Part shown: in pieces, positions 10,555 through 23,739 of the stretch
Layout of the letters: every line of letters begins with the position of its first letter
Numbering within the stretch: the first letter of the stretch is position 1
DNA from: Malania oleifera
Taxonomy: Eukaryota; Streptophyta; Magnoliopsida; Santalales; Ximeniaceae
Length of the DNA stretch: 64,000 bases
Assembly (NCBI RefSeq): GCF_029873635.1
Contig: NC_080421.1
Location: forward strand, 2,914,001-2,978,000
Direction of reading: 5' to 3'
The notes under the pieces: generated by a model
Seen by the model: only the letters and a program-made list of their open reading frames with translations
Told to the model about the DNA's origin: nothing
The model's database searches: none
Program-made: the position numbers and the translations under genes

Positions 10555-12793
10555 AGTAACATCCTGAAGCTTCAGAAAGCTTCAGGATGAAATGTTTTAT
10601 TTAAACATCCCATCCCCACATCATCATCATCCCATCCCCACATCATCATCATCTTCTTCTTCTTCTTCTTCTTTATTTTTTTTTTTCTCTGTTGCTGCAA
10701 CGCAGCTCACTCTCTCTCTCTCTCCTCACGTTCTCTCTCTCTCTCTCCTCGATTTCGTGACGGATTTTCGCCCGATCGAAAATCCGAAGATACCACTGGA
10801 CTCCATTCGCTGCTGCCGTCGTTTCTACTGAAGCAGATCGGTGATAGGAGCGGCATAAGCATATTCCTTGGGGTAAGCCATTTTCTCCTTTTTCTTTAAT
10901 TTCTTGCAAAATATAAGCCCAATTGACGAACGGACACCACCACGAGAATCTAGGGATGATTCTCTACAAGTCTAGTGGGACGGAATTCTCGTGGAGGTGT
11001 CGGGCCAAAACTCCAAATTTGGGGTGCGGTGATTATTAAGGGGCTTATTTTTAATTAATTAGCATTAATTTAAAAATGCTAAAATATTAAGCATCTGAGG
11101 CTGAAGTAAGATTTCTGAAATTTAGGGTTCGGGTGAGCGCCGCGGGTATAATTTTGGGACCCGCAGGCAAAATTTGAAAAATTAAGTAGGGATATTAAAT
11201 AATAGTTTAAATATTAATTTGAGGTATATGGAGCCTAAGGAAGGCTAGATGAGTATTATTTTGGAGAAATAGATTAATTAATTTGGGGAAAAATGTAAAT
11301 TTCAGGAATTAAATTTCAGGCGCCAAGGGCGTGAAATTTTGGGTCCTAAGGAATTTCGCAATAGTCAGGTAAGGGAATAAACTAAAGCAGTAATTTTTCA
11401 TACAAATTATTATTGATTATGAGTAAATTTATTTTCAGAAAAGCATATGTTATATTGTGTATTACGCATGAAATGTACGATTGAGAAAAATACTGCTATG
11501 ATGATTAAAATGTATATGTATGTATGAGATGTAAATAATTCACGTTTTTAGAATATGAAGTATGACTTTTAACAGCATATGTGTGGCATGAATATTATTT
11601 TATGTGAAATGTATTATGATGTGAAAGATTTTACGAACCAAGCATGATTTCAGGCATTTATGAAAATATGAGTTATGTTGTGATGGTTTTGACGATTGTG
11701 TGATAAATGAGATATTTTCAGTATATATATATACCTGAAACAATTTTGGCGCGAGGCCATATATTTATGTTATCGGCACGAGGCCGTATTTATGTTTTTG
11801 GCGCGAGGCCATATATTTATGTTATCGGCACGAGGCCGTATTTATGTTATCGGCACGAGGCCGTATTTATATGTATTTATATTTTCGGCACGAGGCCGTA
11901 TCTATGTTTTCGGCACGAGGCCGTAATGATGTTACGTATGATCATGTATTATATGTTTTCACAACCAGGATGTTAGTTTAGTTCAGACCAGGAGCTCGGT
12001 ACCGTAGCTATGGGTTCATTTTGGCACGAGGCCTTATTAGTGCTACCGTCCCACGAGGGGATGGGAGATGGATAGTCGATGTGGCTTTCAGTAGAGTGTG
12101 GACGTCCACCTGGCAGTCCGGACCAGGGTGTGGCGGGCTCATCGTACTTACAGACATATTTGATTCGGCAGTGGTCGGCCAGCCATTGTCGGGTCCCGCC
12201 TTCGGGCTGCACAACCCGTCATGGGGGGTAATACATGACACTAGCTAGCTATTCATCCTGTGTTTATTTTCAGTACTACAGTTATAACAAATGATTTTAT
12301 GTATGATATGAATTATTAACAGATGTGAAAATATATGTTTACCCAGTACGATATGATGATGTTTATGGAGTTATGAAATGTACTATATACGTATAAATGC
12401 ATTAAATATTCATGTTGCCACACAGCTGTATTTAGTTTATTTTCCCTTACTGAGAAGTGTCTCACCCCCAATATTATTACATTTTTCAGGAGTCCCTGAG
12501 AGACCGGCGGGTCAAGGCCGCCGTTGAGATTAGTGAGATTACCCCGTGAGGAGGGTAAGATTTTGTACTAGGGTTAGAATTATTTTGTGTTTGACCCTAG
12601 AGATATTTTGATGTATGTGAGGATGTATAGAATGCTCTGGTATTATATTTTATGACGGGATGTTTGAGATTTTATGTGTACTGCTGCTAGGTTTTCCGCT
12701 GTGTATGACAGGTGTCCCCGTTACCCACGGGTTCGGGTTGACCATTTTATTTAGTATGTGATATTTTATGTTAAGAAATTGAGGGACGTTACA
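10294..12793 (+). repeat. A, 3' LTR
   Basis: 2500 bases, same order of parts as the 5' LTR. Apart from ATT-repeat length and the patch at about 11073-11265, I found essentially no differences. In that patch this copy agrees better with solo LTR B than the 5' LTR does. Confidence 0.95.
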
Positions 12794-15779
12794 ATTTCTC
12801 ATATTTAACATTCTTTATTTCTCAATTTCCATTCTTTCTTTTATTTCTCATTTTAGCCAATTTTATCATTCTTTCACTTTCCATTTTCATTTTACTTTCC
12901 GGCTTATGAGTATCCTTGGTATCAAATACCAACATCGCGTCTGTAACTTATGGCCACCCAGAGGATCTTTCAATCCACGCCATACTTCCCCCCATGGTCA
13001 AGGTTGTGCAGCCTAAAAGCTGAATCTAACTGCGGTTGGCTGACCCGGTTAGATCAAAGTATCATATCACATATCGCGTCTGTAGTATGACTAGCCGGCC
13101 TATAACCCTGATCCGAACTCAGGGGGCCCAACAACCTTACAAAATGGCTCAGTCAACTATCACACCACACTCTCCAAGAGGCCGTGTGGTTGCACTAACA
13201 CCACTAGTAACGGTACCGTGCTCAATATCATAACCATCCAACAGGGTTTACTACCACATACCCGCAATCATTATGCGGTATTGACATTCCATCAATCATA
13301 TTCCAGTATATCACAATTCAGTTCAATATAAATATTCTCATCATTTTCTGTGTACATTTCATCATCTCGTAATAATATATATCATATTTCACGTATTTTC
13401 ACATTTTCCCAAAATACTAATACCACTAATTTGTACAACTCATTTCTCATGCAAATAATTTTCACTCACATATAAATATCACATTTCATTATTTTTCACT
13501 AATCACATCAATCATTCTCATTTCAATATTTTCTCAGAAAATACCCATCGTTATATTTCATATTTTTCAATACATGTCATGTGCCACAGTTTTCATCTAA
13601 TGTTCATAACATATTATTTTCACACTCCAAAATATCACAATTTAAAATCACTCAAATGCCACACAATTTATCTGATATTTATATCATAATAATTTCCAAA
13701 CAAAATACCATAGGCACATTTTTACATATTAATTTAAATAGTAATTTTAAAAATACTGCTATAATTTATTCCCCTTACCTGATTTACTGAGAGTCTCATT
13801 AACACCCAAATTCTATGCCTTTGGCACCCGAAATTCAACTCCTGCAATTTACATTTTTCCCATATTAATTAACATATTTCTCCAGAATAATACTCATCTA
13901 ACCTTCCCTAGGCTCCATATACCTCAAATTAACATTTAAACTATTATTTAATACCCCCACTTAATTTTTTGAATTTTGCCTGTGAGTCCCAAAATTACAC
14001 CTTCAGCGCTCACCCGGATCCTAAATTTCAGAAATCCTACTTTAACCCCAGATGCTCAATATTTTAGTATTTCTAAATTAATACTAATTAATTAAAAATA
14101 AACCCCTTAATAACCCCCCGTACCCCAAATTTGGGGTTTTGCCCATGACGACCCCACGAGAATTCTGTCCCGCTAGACTTGTAGAGAATCATCCCTTGAT
14201 TCTCGTGGTGGTGTCCGTTCGTCAATTGAACTTATAATTTGCAAAAAATTAAAGAAAAATGAGAAATTATATTACCCCAAGAGATACGTCTACATCGCTC
14301 CTACCACCGATCCGCTCCAGTATAAATGATGGTAGCGGAGAATGGAGTCCAGCGATATCTTCTGATTTTCAATCGGGCGAAAATTCGCCATGAAATCGAG
14401 GAGAGAGGGAGAGAGAATGAGAGGAGAGAGAGAGAGTGTCTACGATTATAGAATAAAAGAAAAAAAAAAGAAGAAAAAAGAAGACGAAGAAGAAGAAGCA
14501 AAGGGGGGAGGATTCCTCATGAAGCTTCAAAGAAGCTTTAGATAGGTTAATAATAATAATAATAATAATTAATTAATTAATATTAATAATAATATATTTT
14601 TATTAATAAAAATAAAAATAAATTTAATTATTATTATTATTATTAATCTGATTAATTAATTTATTTATTTATTTTATTTTATTTTATTTTTTTTTTAGAA
14701 TCACTCCACTAATCTTCTATATCCCTTTTTGAGGTTATTACATCTTGACCCTATTTGGATCCATCTTGGCAGCTTAGATGATCTTTTAATCTCGGTCACA
14801 CACTCCCACACCCAGAGTAATGAATCGTTGGCTCTAATACCACTTGTGTGACGCCCCAAAACCCGCCAAGTGGGGCCCAGGTGCCACATGTTCCAATCAC
14901 CTGTATCTAATATCATAATTAACATACACGCAGCGGCACATAAATAAATAACCTCAAATAAATACCAGAGTTCTATATAACAACCAAAAAATGAATACTA
15001 CAACATCCAAATATCTATCTCCACAACCAATATTTAAAACATAATCCCGTACAAATATATCTATACATATATCAGTATCTCACAATACCCCAAAAAGAAA
15101 CCAGCAAAAATAGTTCCAGCCTAGACCTTTAAACCCGATCTCCAGAAGAAACTGAAAAATTATTAATCCACTAGGGTGAGACACTTCTCAATTATGGTGG
15201 AATAAATTATAACAGTGTGTGAAAAATGAGTTTTAATATTTACATATCAAAATAAACTGTTTCACATATAATATCAATAACAATTAAGAAAATGTACCAT
15301 TAATAACATTCCTGACATCTAATGTCATACACACATTCAATATGCACAAGTACATAATTTTTATGTAGGCGAAAGTCCCCAAGGATAGGGAAGATTACCT
15401 GCCTATACAAGTAGCTTCTCTCTACTCTAGTACTACAACTACCTACCAGAGCACTCCCTTTACTCAATAAGCCCTCAGGTGAAGAATTACCTGGCCACTA
15501 GTACACACATTTTTATTATTTTAAAGGCGAAGGTTTCTGAGGATCAGGATGTCTACCCGCCCATACAAGTAGCATCCCTTTAAACTGATGCCAAAAAACT
15601 ACCTAGCAGAGCACTCGCCTTTTTCAGTAAGCCCCCGGTGGTATGTTTACCTCGCCGCATGCACACACATGCATTCACAATATGCTATTCCATTACTATT
15701 ATGTTTTAATAAAATTCACATGCGCACAACACATCCACACAAGAATCATGCATCTCATACTTCATCTTCCAATGTCCTC

Positions 15780-16060
15780 AGTACATGGCCCACACAGAGC
15801 AACTGCGTACATGTCAGTACGTGGCCCACACAGGAACCTACGTACTTCTTATCTACACGTGGCTCACACAGGCACCACTACCCACACAGGGTACATAACA
15901 TGGCCCACATAGGCGCCATTATCCACACAGGATATAACGTGGCCCACACAGGGTACATAACATGGCCCACACAGGCGCCATTATCCACACAAGATATAAC
16001 GTGGCCCACACAGGCAACACTCAAGCTTTCGTGACACGTAGCCCACACAGGCACCACTAT
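15780..16060 (-). repeat. GCCCACACAGG sub-repeats in solo LTR C
   Basis: About ten imperfect units of 20-35 bases containing GGCCCACACAGG on the plus strand, alternating with CATTATCC and ATAACGT spacers. The open frames across it are repeat translations. The array occupies the same relative place in the LTR as the GGCACGAGGCC array in A and D. Confidence 0.85.
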
Positions 16061-16378
16061 TCACCAGTATCCAATCCCCATGACCTACCCATCATATATC
16101 AGTAGAACAAGCTCCTCGACCTGCCAACGTCATATCATAATTTATATCTAGGCAATATAACAACCTCCTCATGCCAACATTATATTGAGATGCATACGAA
16201 TAACTACACCAGTTAGTTCACACAGACGCATCAATGCATTTTTACACATGAATCCAGATCAATTCATTTCCCACACAGTATCCCAACAGATCAATACATT
16301 TCCACACAGGAGTCAAACATAACAATTTATTCATCATGTCATAATCATTCCAAACATCCCCACATGCAAACCCAAATG

Positions 16379-18512
16379 TGTAACGTCCCTCAATTTCTAA
16401 ATATAAAATGTCACATAATAGATAAAATGATCAACCCGAACCCGTGGGTAGCGAGGATATCTGTCAAAGACAGCGGAAAACCTAAGCAACAATAAAATAA
16501 AATCTCAATCATTCAACCATGAAACATAATATCAGAGTTATTTACATTCCCAAAATACTGTTACTACATCATCGATATTTTGTTTATATGTACAATCTCC
16601 AAAAAGTCAAAAACAACACTAGGACCATACAACAAAAATCTTCTAATCCTAGTTCGACGCTTACCCTTCTAGTAGGGAAGTTCCACTCACTAAACGGCGG
16701 CCTTGATCCACCGGTTTCTCTGGGTTTCCTAAAAAATATATTAATGTTGGGGGTGAGACACTTCTTAGTAAGGGAAAATAAACTAAATACAGTCGTGTGA
16801 CAACATGAACATTTAAAGTGCTTATACATATATAGTACATTTCATAACTCTGGAAATAATCATACTATTATACTGGATAATCATGTACTTTTATATCTGT
16901 TAATAAATCATAACATACATAAGCATCTGTTATAACTGTAATACTGAAAATATACCCAGGATGAATAGTTAGCTAATGTCATGTATTACCCCCCATGACG
17001 GGTTGTGCAGCCCGAAGGCAGGACCCGACAATGGCTGGCCGACCACTGCCGAGTCAAATATGTCTGTAAGTACGATGGGCCCGCCACACCCTAGTCCGGA
17101 CTGCTAGGTGGACGTCCACACTCTACTAAAAGCCACATCGACTATCCATATCCCATCCCCTCGTGGGATGGTTAGCACTAATCTGATGTAAATATTTGGT
17201 CTACAATATAGCTACGGTACCGAACCCTGAACTGAACTAAACTAACATCCTGGTTGTAATAACATATACTACATGAACATACGTAACATCATCACGGCCT
17301 CATGCTGAAAACAAAGATACGGCCTCGTGCCGAAATCATAAATACATAGCCTCGCGCCAAAATTGTAAATACGGCCTCATGCCGATAATATAAATACATG
17401 GCCTTGCACCAAAACATGAATGCGGCCTCGTGCTGATAACATAAAATACATTGCCTCGTGCCAACATCGTTTCAGGTATATACATTCTGAAAATAATTCA
17501 TTTATCATACATTCGTCAAAATGATCGTAACATAACATATCTTTTCATAATACCTGAAATCATACTTTGTTCATAAAATCTTTCTTATCATAATATGTTT
17601 ACATAAAATAATATTCATGCCACACGTGCACTGTATAAAATCATACTTCTTATTCTAAAATCGTAATTCTCTGGCATCTCATACATACATATATGTTTCA
17701 TCATAATAGCTAAATTTCCCAAACGTACATTTCATTTATAATATGCAGGTATAACATTTACTTTTCTGAAAAATAAATTTACTCATAATTAATAATAAAT
17801 TACGTGGAAAATAACTGCTTTAGTTTATTCTCTTACCTAACTATTGAGAAAGCCCCTAAAATATCCTAGTCTGACCCCCGTATGACTTCCTAATCAATAC
17901 CCTGAAACTCAAAACTTCCAGTATTAAACATCAGTATTTTCATGCGTACATCAATTTCTATAACTACCATAAAGTCTAATTTGACTTAAAAAGTCTTACC
18001 TCAACCCAGGGATGATTTCCAACTTCGTTTTCCCAACAATCCGCTCCGGCAAACTCGCAAAGAACTTCGTCCGGAGCGTCGTGGTAGCCTTAAATCTTCG
18101 ATCCGGCGTAAAACTAACCCAAAATCGAAGAGAGAGAGAGTGAGAGGGCAGAAGAGAAGAGAGAGAGAGAGTGGAAAGGAAGCTTCAAATGAAATAAAAA
18201 TCGAATTTTTAGTATTTATAGACAGCAGAATTCGTTGACGAGCCCGACTTTCGTCGACGAGTCCTTCACAAATTTCGTCAACGAAATCCACTCCTCGTCA
18301 ATAAAATTCAGTCAGCTCAGAAACCCCTTCTCGGCATTTTCTCGTCGACGAAGCCCTATGTTCGTCGACAAAATCTTTAAAGCCTTCGTCGACGAAACCC
18401 TATGTTCGTCAACGAAGCTTGGCAGCTTCCTTCTGTTCTTTTTTTCTTTTTTCCCATCTTCCATTTCCCTTTTCTTTTATCATTTAAATTCCATTTTATT
18501 CGGGTCGTTACA
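16379..18512 (-). repeat. D, left (3') LTR
   Basis: TGTAACGTCCCTC at the left edge and CGGGTCGTTACA at the right. It holds GGCACGAGGCC-type sub-repeats (about 17290-17470), the GGTTGTGCAGCCCGAAGGC block near 17000, a GA-rich leader near 18130, a TATA box near 18213-18221 and the TCGTCGACGA array at about 18230-18420. Confidence 0.95.
18230..18420 (-). promoter_or_regulatory. TCGTCGACGA palindrome array upstream of D's LTR TATA box
   Basis: About eight copies or one-to-two-base variants of the palindromic decamer TCGTCGACGA, spaced roughly 18-35 bases apart. On the element's strand they lie directly upstream of CTATAAATAC (about 18212-18221). The setting is the U3 promoter zone of the LTR, so an enhancer role is plausible but inferred. 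Confidence 0.75.
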
Positions 18513-18549
18513 TTCTCCCCTCCTTATAAAAATTTCATCCTCGAAATTT
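18513..18549 (-). promoter_or_regulatory. D, polypurine tract and inverted repeat
   Basis: On the minus strand AAATTTCGAGGATGAAATTT is followed by AAGGAGGGGAGAA, adjoining the 3' LTR. Same arrangement as in A, E and H. Confidence 0.85.
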
Positions 18550-18606
18550 ACTATTCACATAATTCATCATCCTTTATGAGGCAAAATGGTCTACTTATTT
18601 TATTAC

Positions 18607-18643
18607 TTACCCTCACTTATGGCGGAGGAATACCGTGGTTACA
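18607..18643 (-). other. 37-base conserved non-coding block (D copy)
   Basis: Identical on the minus strand to 10159-10195 (A) and 51615-51651 (H). It lies between the pol end and the 3' LTR. Confidence 0.9.
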
Positions 18644-18809
18644 ACTCAAGTCTTGGGAGATTACATATACCAAAATAAAATTCCTCCCAAAACTAAAATA
18701 CTATACTACTAAAATCATACATGTACCTGCCAAAGAAAACTAAATATTTACTCACATTTTCTAATTACATTTACACTTCTTGGAATAATTGCGAATATTT
18801 CTGTTTCAT

Positions 18810-19956
18810 CTATTCCTCGAGTTCCCAAGAAGCCTCTTCTACTGCATGATTCTTCCATAGAACTTTTACTAGAGGAATTTTCTTACTACGTAGTTCCCTC
18901 TCTCTCCTATCCAGAATCTGCACTGGTACCTCCTCATAGGCTAGTGAGTCACTGAGCTCCAACTCACCATAACTGATGATATAAGAAGGATCTTGGACGT
19001 ATATCCTCAACATCGATACGTGGAATACGTCGTGAATTCTGGATAATGAAGGTGGTAAAGCTAACCTGTAGGCCACCGGTCTCACTTTCTCTAAAATCTC
19101 AAATGGACCGATGAACCTAGGGCTAAGTTTACCCTTCCTTTCGAATCTCATAACTCCTTTCAACAGAGCTATCTTTAAAAATACGTGGTCACCCACATCA
19201 AATTCTAAATTCCTGCGGCGATTGTCGACATAACTCTTCTGTCGGCTTTGAGCTGCACTAATTCTTTCCCTGATAAGCCGAACCTTATCACACGCTTGCT
19301 GCACAAGCTCTGGTCCCACTATTCGCCGCTCACCCACTTCATCCCAAAACAAAGGAGATCGACATCTCCTACCTATAAGGCTTCAAAAGGTGTCATGCCA
19401 ATACTGGACTGGTAACTATTATTGTACGCGAACTCTACCAGTGGCATGAACTGCGTCCAGCTACCCCCAAAGTCTAGTACACATGCACGGAGCATATTTT
19501 CTAGTATCTGTATCGTCCTCTTAGTCTGTCCATCTGACTAAGGGTGGAATGTCGTACTAAACGATAACTAAGACCCTAGAGCCTCCTGCAAGCTCCTCCA
19601 AAATCGTGACGTGAATCGCGGGTCTCGGTCTGACACAATAGATACAGGCACCCCATGAGAACGAACTACTTTCTGAATGTAAATCTCCACTAAACGGCTG
19701 AGAGAGTAGCTGATCTTGATAGAAATAAAGTGGGCGGTCTTCGTCAACCGATCAACAATCACCCAGATGGCATTCTGGCCATGTAACGCCGTCGGCAGTC
19801 CTGACACGAAGTCCATCGATATGTGATCCCACTTCCACTTCGGCATAAATAACGGCTGCAACTGACCCGTTGGCCTCTGGTGCTCAGCTTTGACCTGCTG
19901 GCATGTCAAGCACTGGGCTACATACTCAGCGATCTCTCTCTTCATACTACTCCACC
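18810..19956 (-). pseudogene. D, distal pol region (integrase and chromodomain-like tail)
   Basis: Integrase core motifs are visible at about 19568-19945 ([45 protein letters not shown]). The GPY and chromodomain-like tail is at about 18810-19352 ([30 protein letters not shown]). Element E separates this part from the rest of pol. Broken. Confidence 0.9.
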
Positions 19957-19961
19957 AGTAC

Positions 19962-22452
19962 TGTAATAACCCAAAAAAAAAAAAAATGAATAATAATAAT
20001 AATAGTTAGTATAAAAAAAAAAGAAAGAAAGTGTTTCTCTGTTAGGATCCTTGATTCCATGTTTGATGCCTAAGAAAGACCTTATCTAAGCGAGTGCTCA
20101 GAGACCATTGCGGCTCAGTCGCTCCCTGGAGGTCGGCCTGGTCAAAATGGAATTTCATAGGATAAACAGGGTAGACACTGTTTATATACGTAAATATGTA
20201 CATAAAATAATGTTTTGACTGACATAATTTGTAGAAATATATGATAAAATAATAATAATGTAAGTATCATATGCGGGGCCCACAAGACTGTGTGGGGCCC
20301 ACATGAGTCCCGAAGCCGTATGGAGGTTTACACGAGTCTCGAAGCTATTTAGGATGCATAAAAATCGTATAAGAATTATTCGAGTTACGTAGGATCCATT
20401 CGGGTCTCGAAGTTGTGTGGGGCCCACAAGACCGTGTGGGGCCCACATGAGTTTTCAAAATTCAAATTAAATTCTTGTTCAAAAATAAATAATAAAATAA
20501 ATAAATACTAAAAATAGTTTAAAATTAATAACAATGATAATAATGATTAAGAAAAATAATAAAATAATAAAATAATTAGTTAGGTAATGGATTAATTAAT
20601 TAGGTAAGTAATTAATTAAAAATTTATTTAGTGGGAATGGTGGCAAGCACTCCCAAATAGCCTCCACTCAACCCATACCTTGCCCATCCCTTGCCCATTC
20701 TTTAAATTTTAAAATTTTAATTTCACCCATCTCCCCACACTTTTATAAATTCTATTTCTTCCCCAAAATTTTCCTATAAATAGGGAGCTCTCAACCTTCA
20801 TTTTTCACAACAATTTTCCAAGGAAGAGAAGGATTAGTGAGTGAAAGAATTTGTGGTGGAGAGAGAATTTTTGAATAAATTCTTAATCACCCACTTTTTC
20901 CGATCTCATTTCTTAAAGATAATTATTGTGTTCGTAGCACACGGTAAAAGAAGAAGGTAAGTAAATTTGATTATGTTAGTATTTTTATTCAAAATTTATA
21001 CCCGAGTTTATTTGTAAGTAAATTTGATTATGTTAGTATTTTTATTCAAAATTTATACCCGAGTTTATTTGTAAGTAAATTTGATTATGTTAGTATTTTT
21101 ATTCAAAATTTATACCCGAGTTTATTTGTAAGTAAATTTTGATTATGTTAGTTTCTTTTTATTTTAAATTCATACCCGAGTTTATTTGGTACGTAAATTT
21201 TAATTATGTTACTTAGTTCCACAAAATTTCCATAAGTTTATTTTTACGCATATTTAATTATACCAGTTCTATCTTTAATATACTTGCATCTATTTTTGGG
21301 TTAAGAAATGTTCCAATCCCCTCGGGTAAATTTTCAGCATTTCTTTTTATTCAAAAATAAAATTATATATATTTTTAACACAAAAATTGTGTGGCATGAG
21401 TTTATTTCTACGTTACATTTTTTTTATGTAAATATGAGTAAAGATGAGATTTTCACGATATTATTTTAAATTGCATAAATTATAATAAGATGATTTTCAA
21501 ACCCCTTATGGCAACGAAAGTTCAAAGTTACAGATGTTCGGTACCGCAGCTTAAAGTTTATACGGATCAGAGTGCACCCACACTGTTTACAGAGTGGTTA
21601 TTTATGTTAGTGGATTTCTCCTGAGTGCACACCTGGTTTAAGTCCAGGACTTAATAAGGAAAATCTCACTTAAAGTTTACGTACGTTGATTTAGTTTGGT
21701 CGGCCAGCCAGCTAAGTCCAGTCTTCGGACCGCACAACCCAGTCATGGGGGTAAACATGACTTACGGCAAACAGGCCTAAGGGTGGTTTTTACGATATAT
21801 GTTTATACATATTTAATTACGTGTACAAAGTTACTGATAATTTGAAGGAAAAGTGTAAGTTTACGTGAAAAGGATCATTTTGGTGCTTATATGACGATCT
21901 AAGGAAAACGTATAAGGAAAAGTATATGTATGTTTATCATTAAATATTTTTACAGTTTTAAAGTTAAAAGTTTAATTTAGCAGTTATAGTATATGATTTA
22001 AAAATTTACTGTTGAAATTGATGACAAAAGTTTTATGCAGAAATTGTTAAATTTATGTTTATTCTAAAAGAAATCTTGAAGTTATAGTATTCATTATTGT
22101 TTTACGAAATTCTTTAAAAACTCATTTTGGCCACACACTAATAATAATCTTATTTACTTACTGAGCGTCGTCTCATCCCAATCATATTTTATTTCAGATA
22201 ACTCTGAAGGACATGTCGGGAATCAGGCTTAGCAAGCATGCGGGTGGGGATTAGAAAAAATAAAGATTGATTAAAAATATTAGTATGGTTTCAGATATTT
22301 ATGTTTGTGTAATTTTCCTTCTTTTGAAATAAATGATTGTAATATGGAATATTAGTGCTCTGGTTTAATAAAAATTTGAGTTTATTTTGCTTCCGCTGTA
22401 AATCAGTAGTAAAAAGTTAATATCCCAGGCCCCTCGGGGTCGGGGTGTTACA
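19962..22452 (+). repeat. E, 5' LTR
   Basis: From TGTAATAACCC to GGGGTGTTACA. It contains GGGGCCCACA motifs near 20275-20450, CCTATAAATAGGGAGC near 20772 as the likely TATA box, a 57-base tandem repeat at 20957-21240, the CGCACAACCCAGTCATGG block near 21730, and CTTACTGAGCGTCGTCTCATCC near 22157. Confidence 0.95.
20957..21240 (+). repeat. 57-base tandem repeat in E's LTR
   Basis: Three identical units beginning GTAAGTAAATTTGATTATG and ending CCCGAGTTTATTT, then two diverged units. Each unit starts with a splice-donor-like GTAAGT. The array is repeated in the 3' LTR at about 34505-34790. Confidence 0.9.
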
Positions 22453-22475
22453 TTTGGTATCAGAGCATAGGTTAT
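22453..22475 (+). promoter_or_regulatory. E, primer-binding site
   Basis: TTTGGTATCAGAGCATAGG follows the LTR end directly and matches the initiator methionine tRNA complement. Confidence 0.9.
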
Positions 22476-22639
22476 AGGTTCTGTAGACTTTAAGAAATAA
22501 TTTTACCAGAGCATAAGCATAACCATGATGTGGGTAAGAACGGGTAAATTAGGATGTTTTTCTTTTGCCTATAAATTTGATAAAATTTTAAAAAAAATGA
22601 GGTTATGATTTTAAAATAACTCTAGTCCTTTCCCTCAGA

Positions 22640-23720
22640 ATGGACCCAAGGAACAACAACGTAAGTGTTGAAGGAAACGAGAATAATACGAGTACTCGCA
22701 ATGGAGAAGACATCAATGCTACTACAGTGTTGCATGACGTGGCACAAGTCATGAAAGAACTTCTGCGGAACTCCAAGGATCGGAATGATCCACCAACCCA
22801 TGGAGGTTGTACGGTTGAACAGTTCAATCGAATGCACCCTCCGACCTTTGAGGGAAAAGCCGATCCAATTGCTGCAGAAGATTGGATGCAAGCAATGGAA
22901 GAAATACTACGAGTCCTTCATTGTACGGACGAACAGAAGGTGCTATATGCAGCCTATAAAATGATTGGTGAAGCCAAACGATGGTGGAACTCGAAAAAGT
23001 TACTCTTGGAGGAAGGACCAAATCCAACCGTCCTTACGTGGGAGCGTTTTAAGGAAGTCTTCTTTGAACGATTTTTCCCCAAAACCACCAGAGATGCTAA
23101 AGCCAGGGAATTTTTGGAGTTGAAACAAGGAAATATGAATGTACAACAATACGCAGCAAAGTTCATTGAATTATCTCGTTTTGCATCTTATTTGGTTCCA
23201 GACGAATCAAAGAAAGCTCGAAAATTTGAAGAAGGTTTGACCTCAAGGATTTATGAGATGGTAACAGTATTCGAGCTCGAAGACTTCTCCCAATTGGTGA
23301 ACAAAGCAACGAAGGCAGAAGAAAGTCTACAAAGGAGTGCGGAGATATCCGAGCAGAGAAAGAGGCCCATGCCACAAGGGTCTCACCCTGGTAGAAATCA
23401 AGGACCTTGGAAAAGGAGCAACAACAACAACAGCAATAGTAGCAGCAGCAATGTGGGGCGAGGACAAACAGCGAGCAATGTGGGGCGAGGACAAACAGCG
23501 AGAAACCCAAACAATGCACAAGGCACCCCTTGTCCAAAATGCAAAAAATTACATGGGGGAGAGTGTCGAGCCGGACTAGGGGTATGTTATCGGTGCGGTG
23601 AACCTGGTCACATGCAACGAGAATGCCCACAAAATCAACAAAGAGGAGGCAACCAGGCACCTCGAAGCAACAATCAACAGAACACCACTCAGGCACGTGT
23701 CTATGCCCTCACTCCAGGAG
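22640..23720 (+). pseudogene. E, gag region
   Basis: Opens with MDPRNNNVSVEGN after CCCTCAG. Motifs: VEQFNRMHPPTFEGKADP, RFKEVFFERFFPKTTRDAK, LKQGNMNVQQYAAKFIELS, an asparagine- and serine-rich linker, then a CCHC zinc knuckle CYRCGEPGHMQRECP near 23584-23630. This is the best-preserved gag in the window. Part of a retroelement fossil, so no host function is implied. Confidence 0.9.
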
Positions 23721-23739
23721 ATGCCGAAAATACTAGTGA

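Larger units (their letters stand above)
3350..12793 (+). mobile_element. Element A: full-length Ty3/gypsy chromovirus (Tekay/Del-like), broken
   Basis: 9.4 kb with LTRs of 2505 and 2500 bases and a perfect TSD ATTTC at 3345-3349 and 12794-12798. The primer site TGGTATCAGAGCC follows the 5' LTR, and the polypurine tract AAGGAGGGGAGAA precedes the 3' LTR. The internal region carries gag, protease, reverse transcriptase, RNase H, integrase and GPY/chromodomain-like parts in gypsy order. The coding part is broken in roughly half a dozen places. The LTRs look nearly identical outside one patch, so insertion was recent. It sits inside solo LTR B. Confidence 0.95.
2557..14742 (-). mobile_element. 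Element B: solo LTR of a gypsy family, split by element A
   Basis: A minus-strand solo LTR of about 2.74 kb in two halves (2557-3349 and 12799-14742), with TGTGATGCCCC at its left edge and GGTTATTACA at its right. The TSD TCTTG lies at 2552-2556 and 14743-14747, exactly outside both edges. No primer site, gag or pol belongs to it, so the element has been reduced to one LTR by recombination. Its right-hand part is related to the first kilobase of element A's LTR, including the ACGAGAATTC and TTGTAGAGAATCATC stretches, so A landed in a relative of itself. Confidence 0.85.

Noticed and set aside
14842-14846. Reading the primer-site-like sequence left of 14847 as proof that C is the 5' LTR of a full element
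   Set aside because: ACTTG flanks C on both sides and the primer-like sequence continues into G's LTR after C is removed, so it belongs to G.
15588-16034. 148-codon open frame with HTGYNVAHTGYITWPT-like repeats
   Set aside because: It is the sub-repeat array of solo LTR C read in one frame; repetitive peptide without a start context.
20182-20448. 88-codon minus-strand frame, repeated exactly at 33731-33997
   Set aside because: Lies in both LTRs of element E and reads the GGGGCCCACA repeats.
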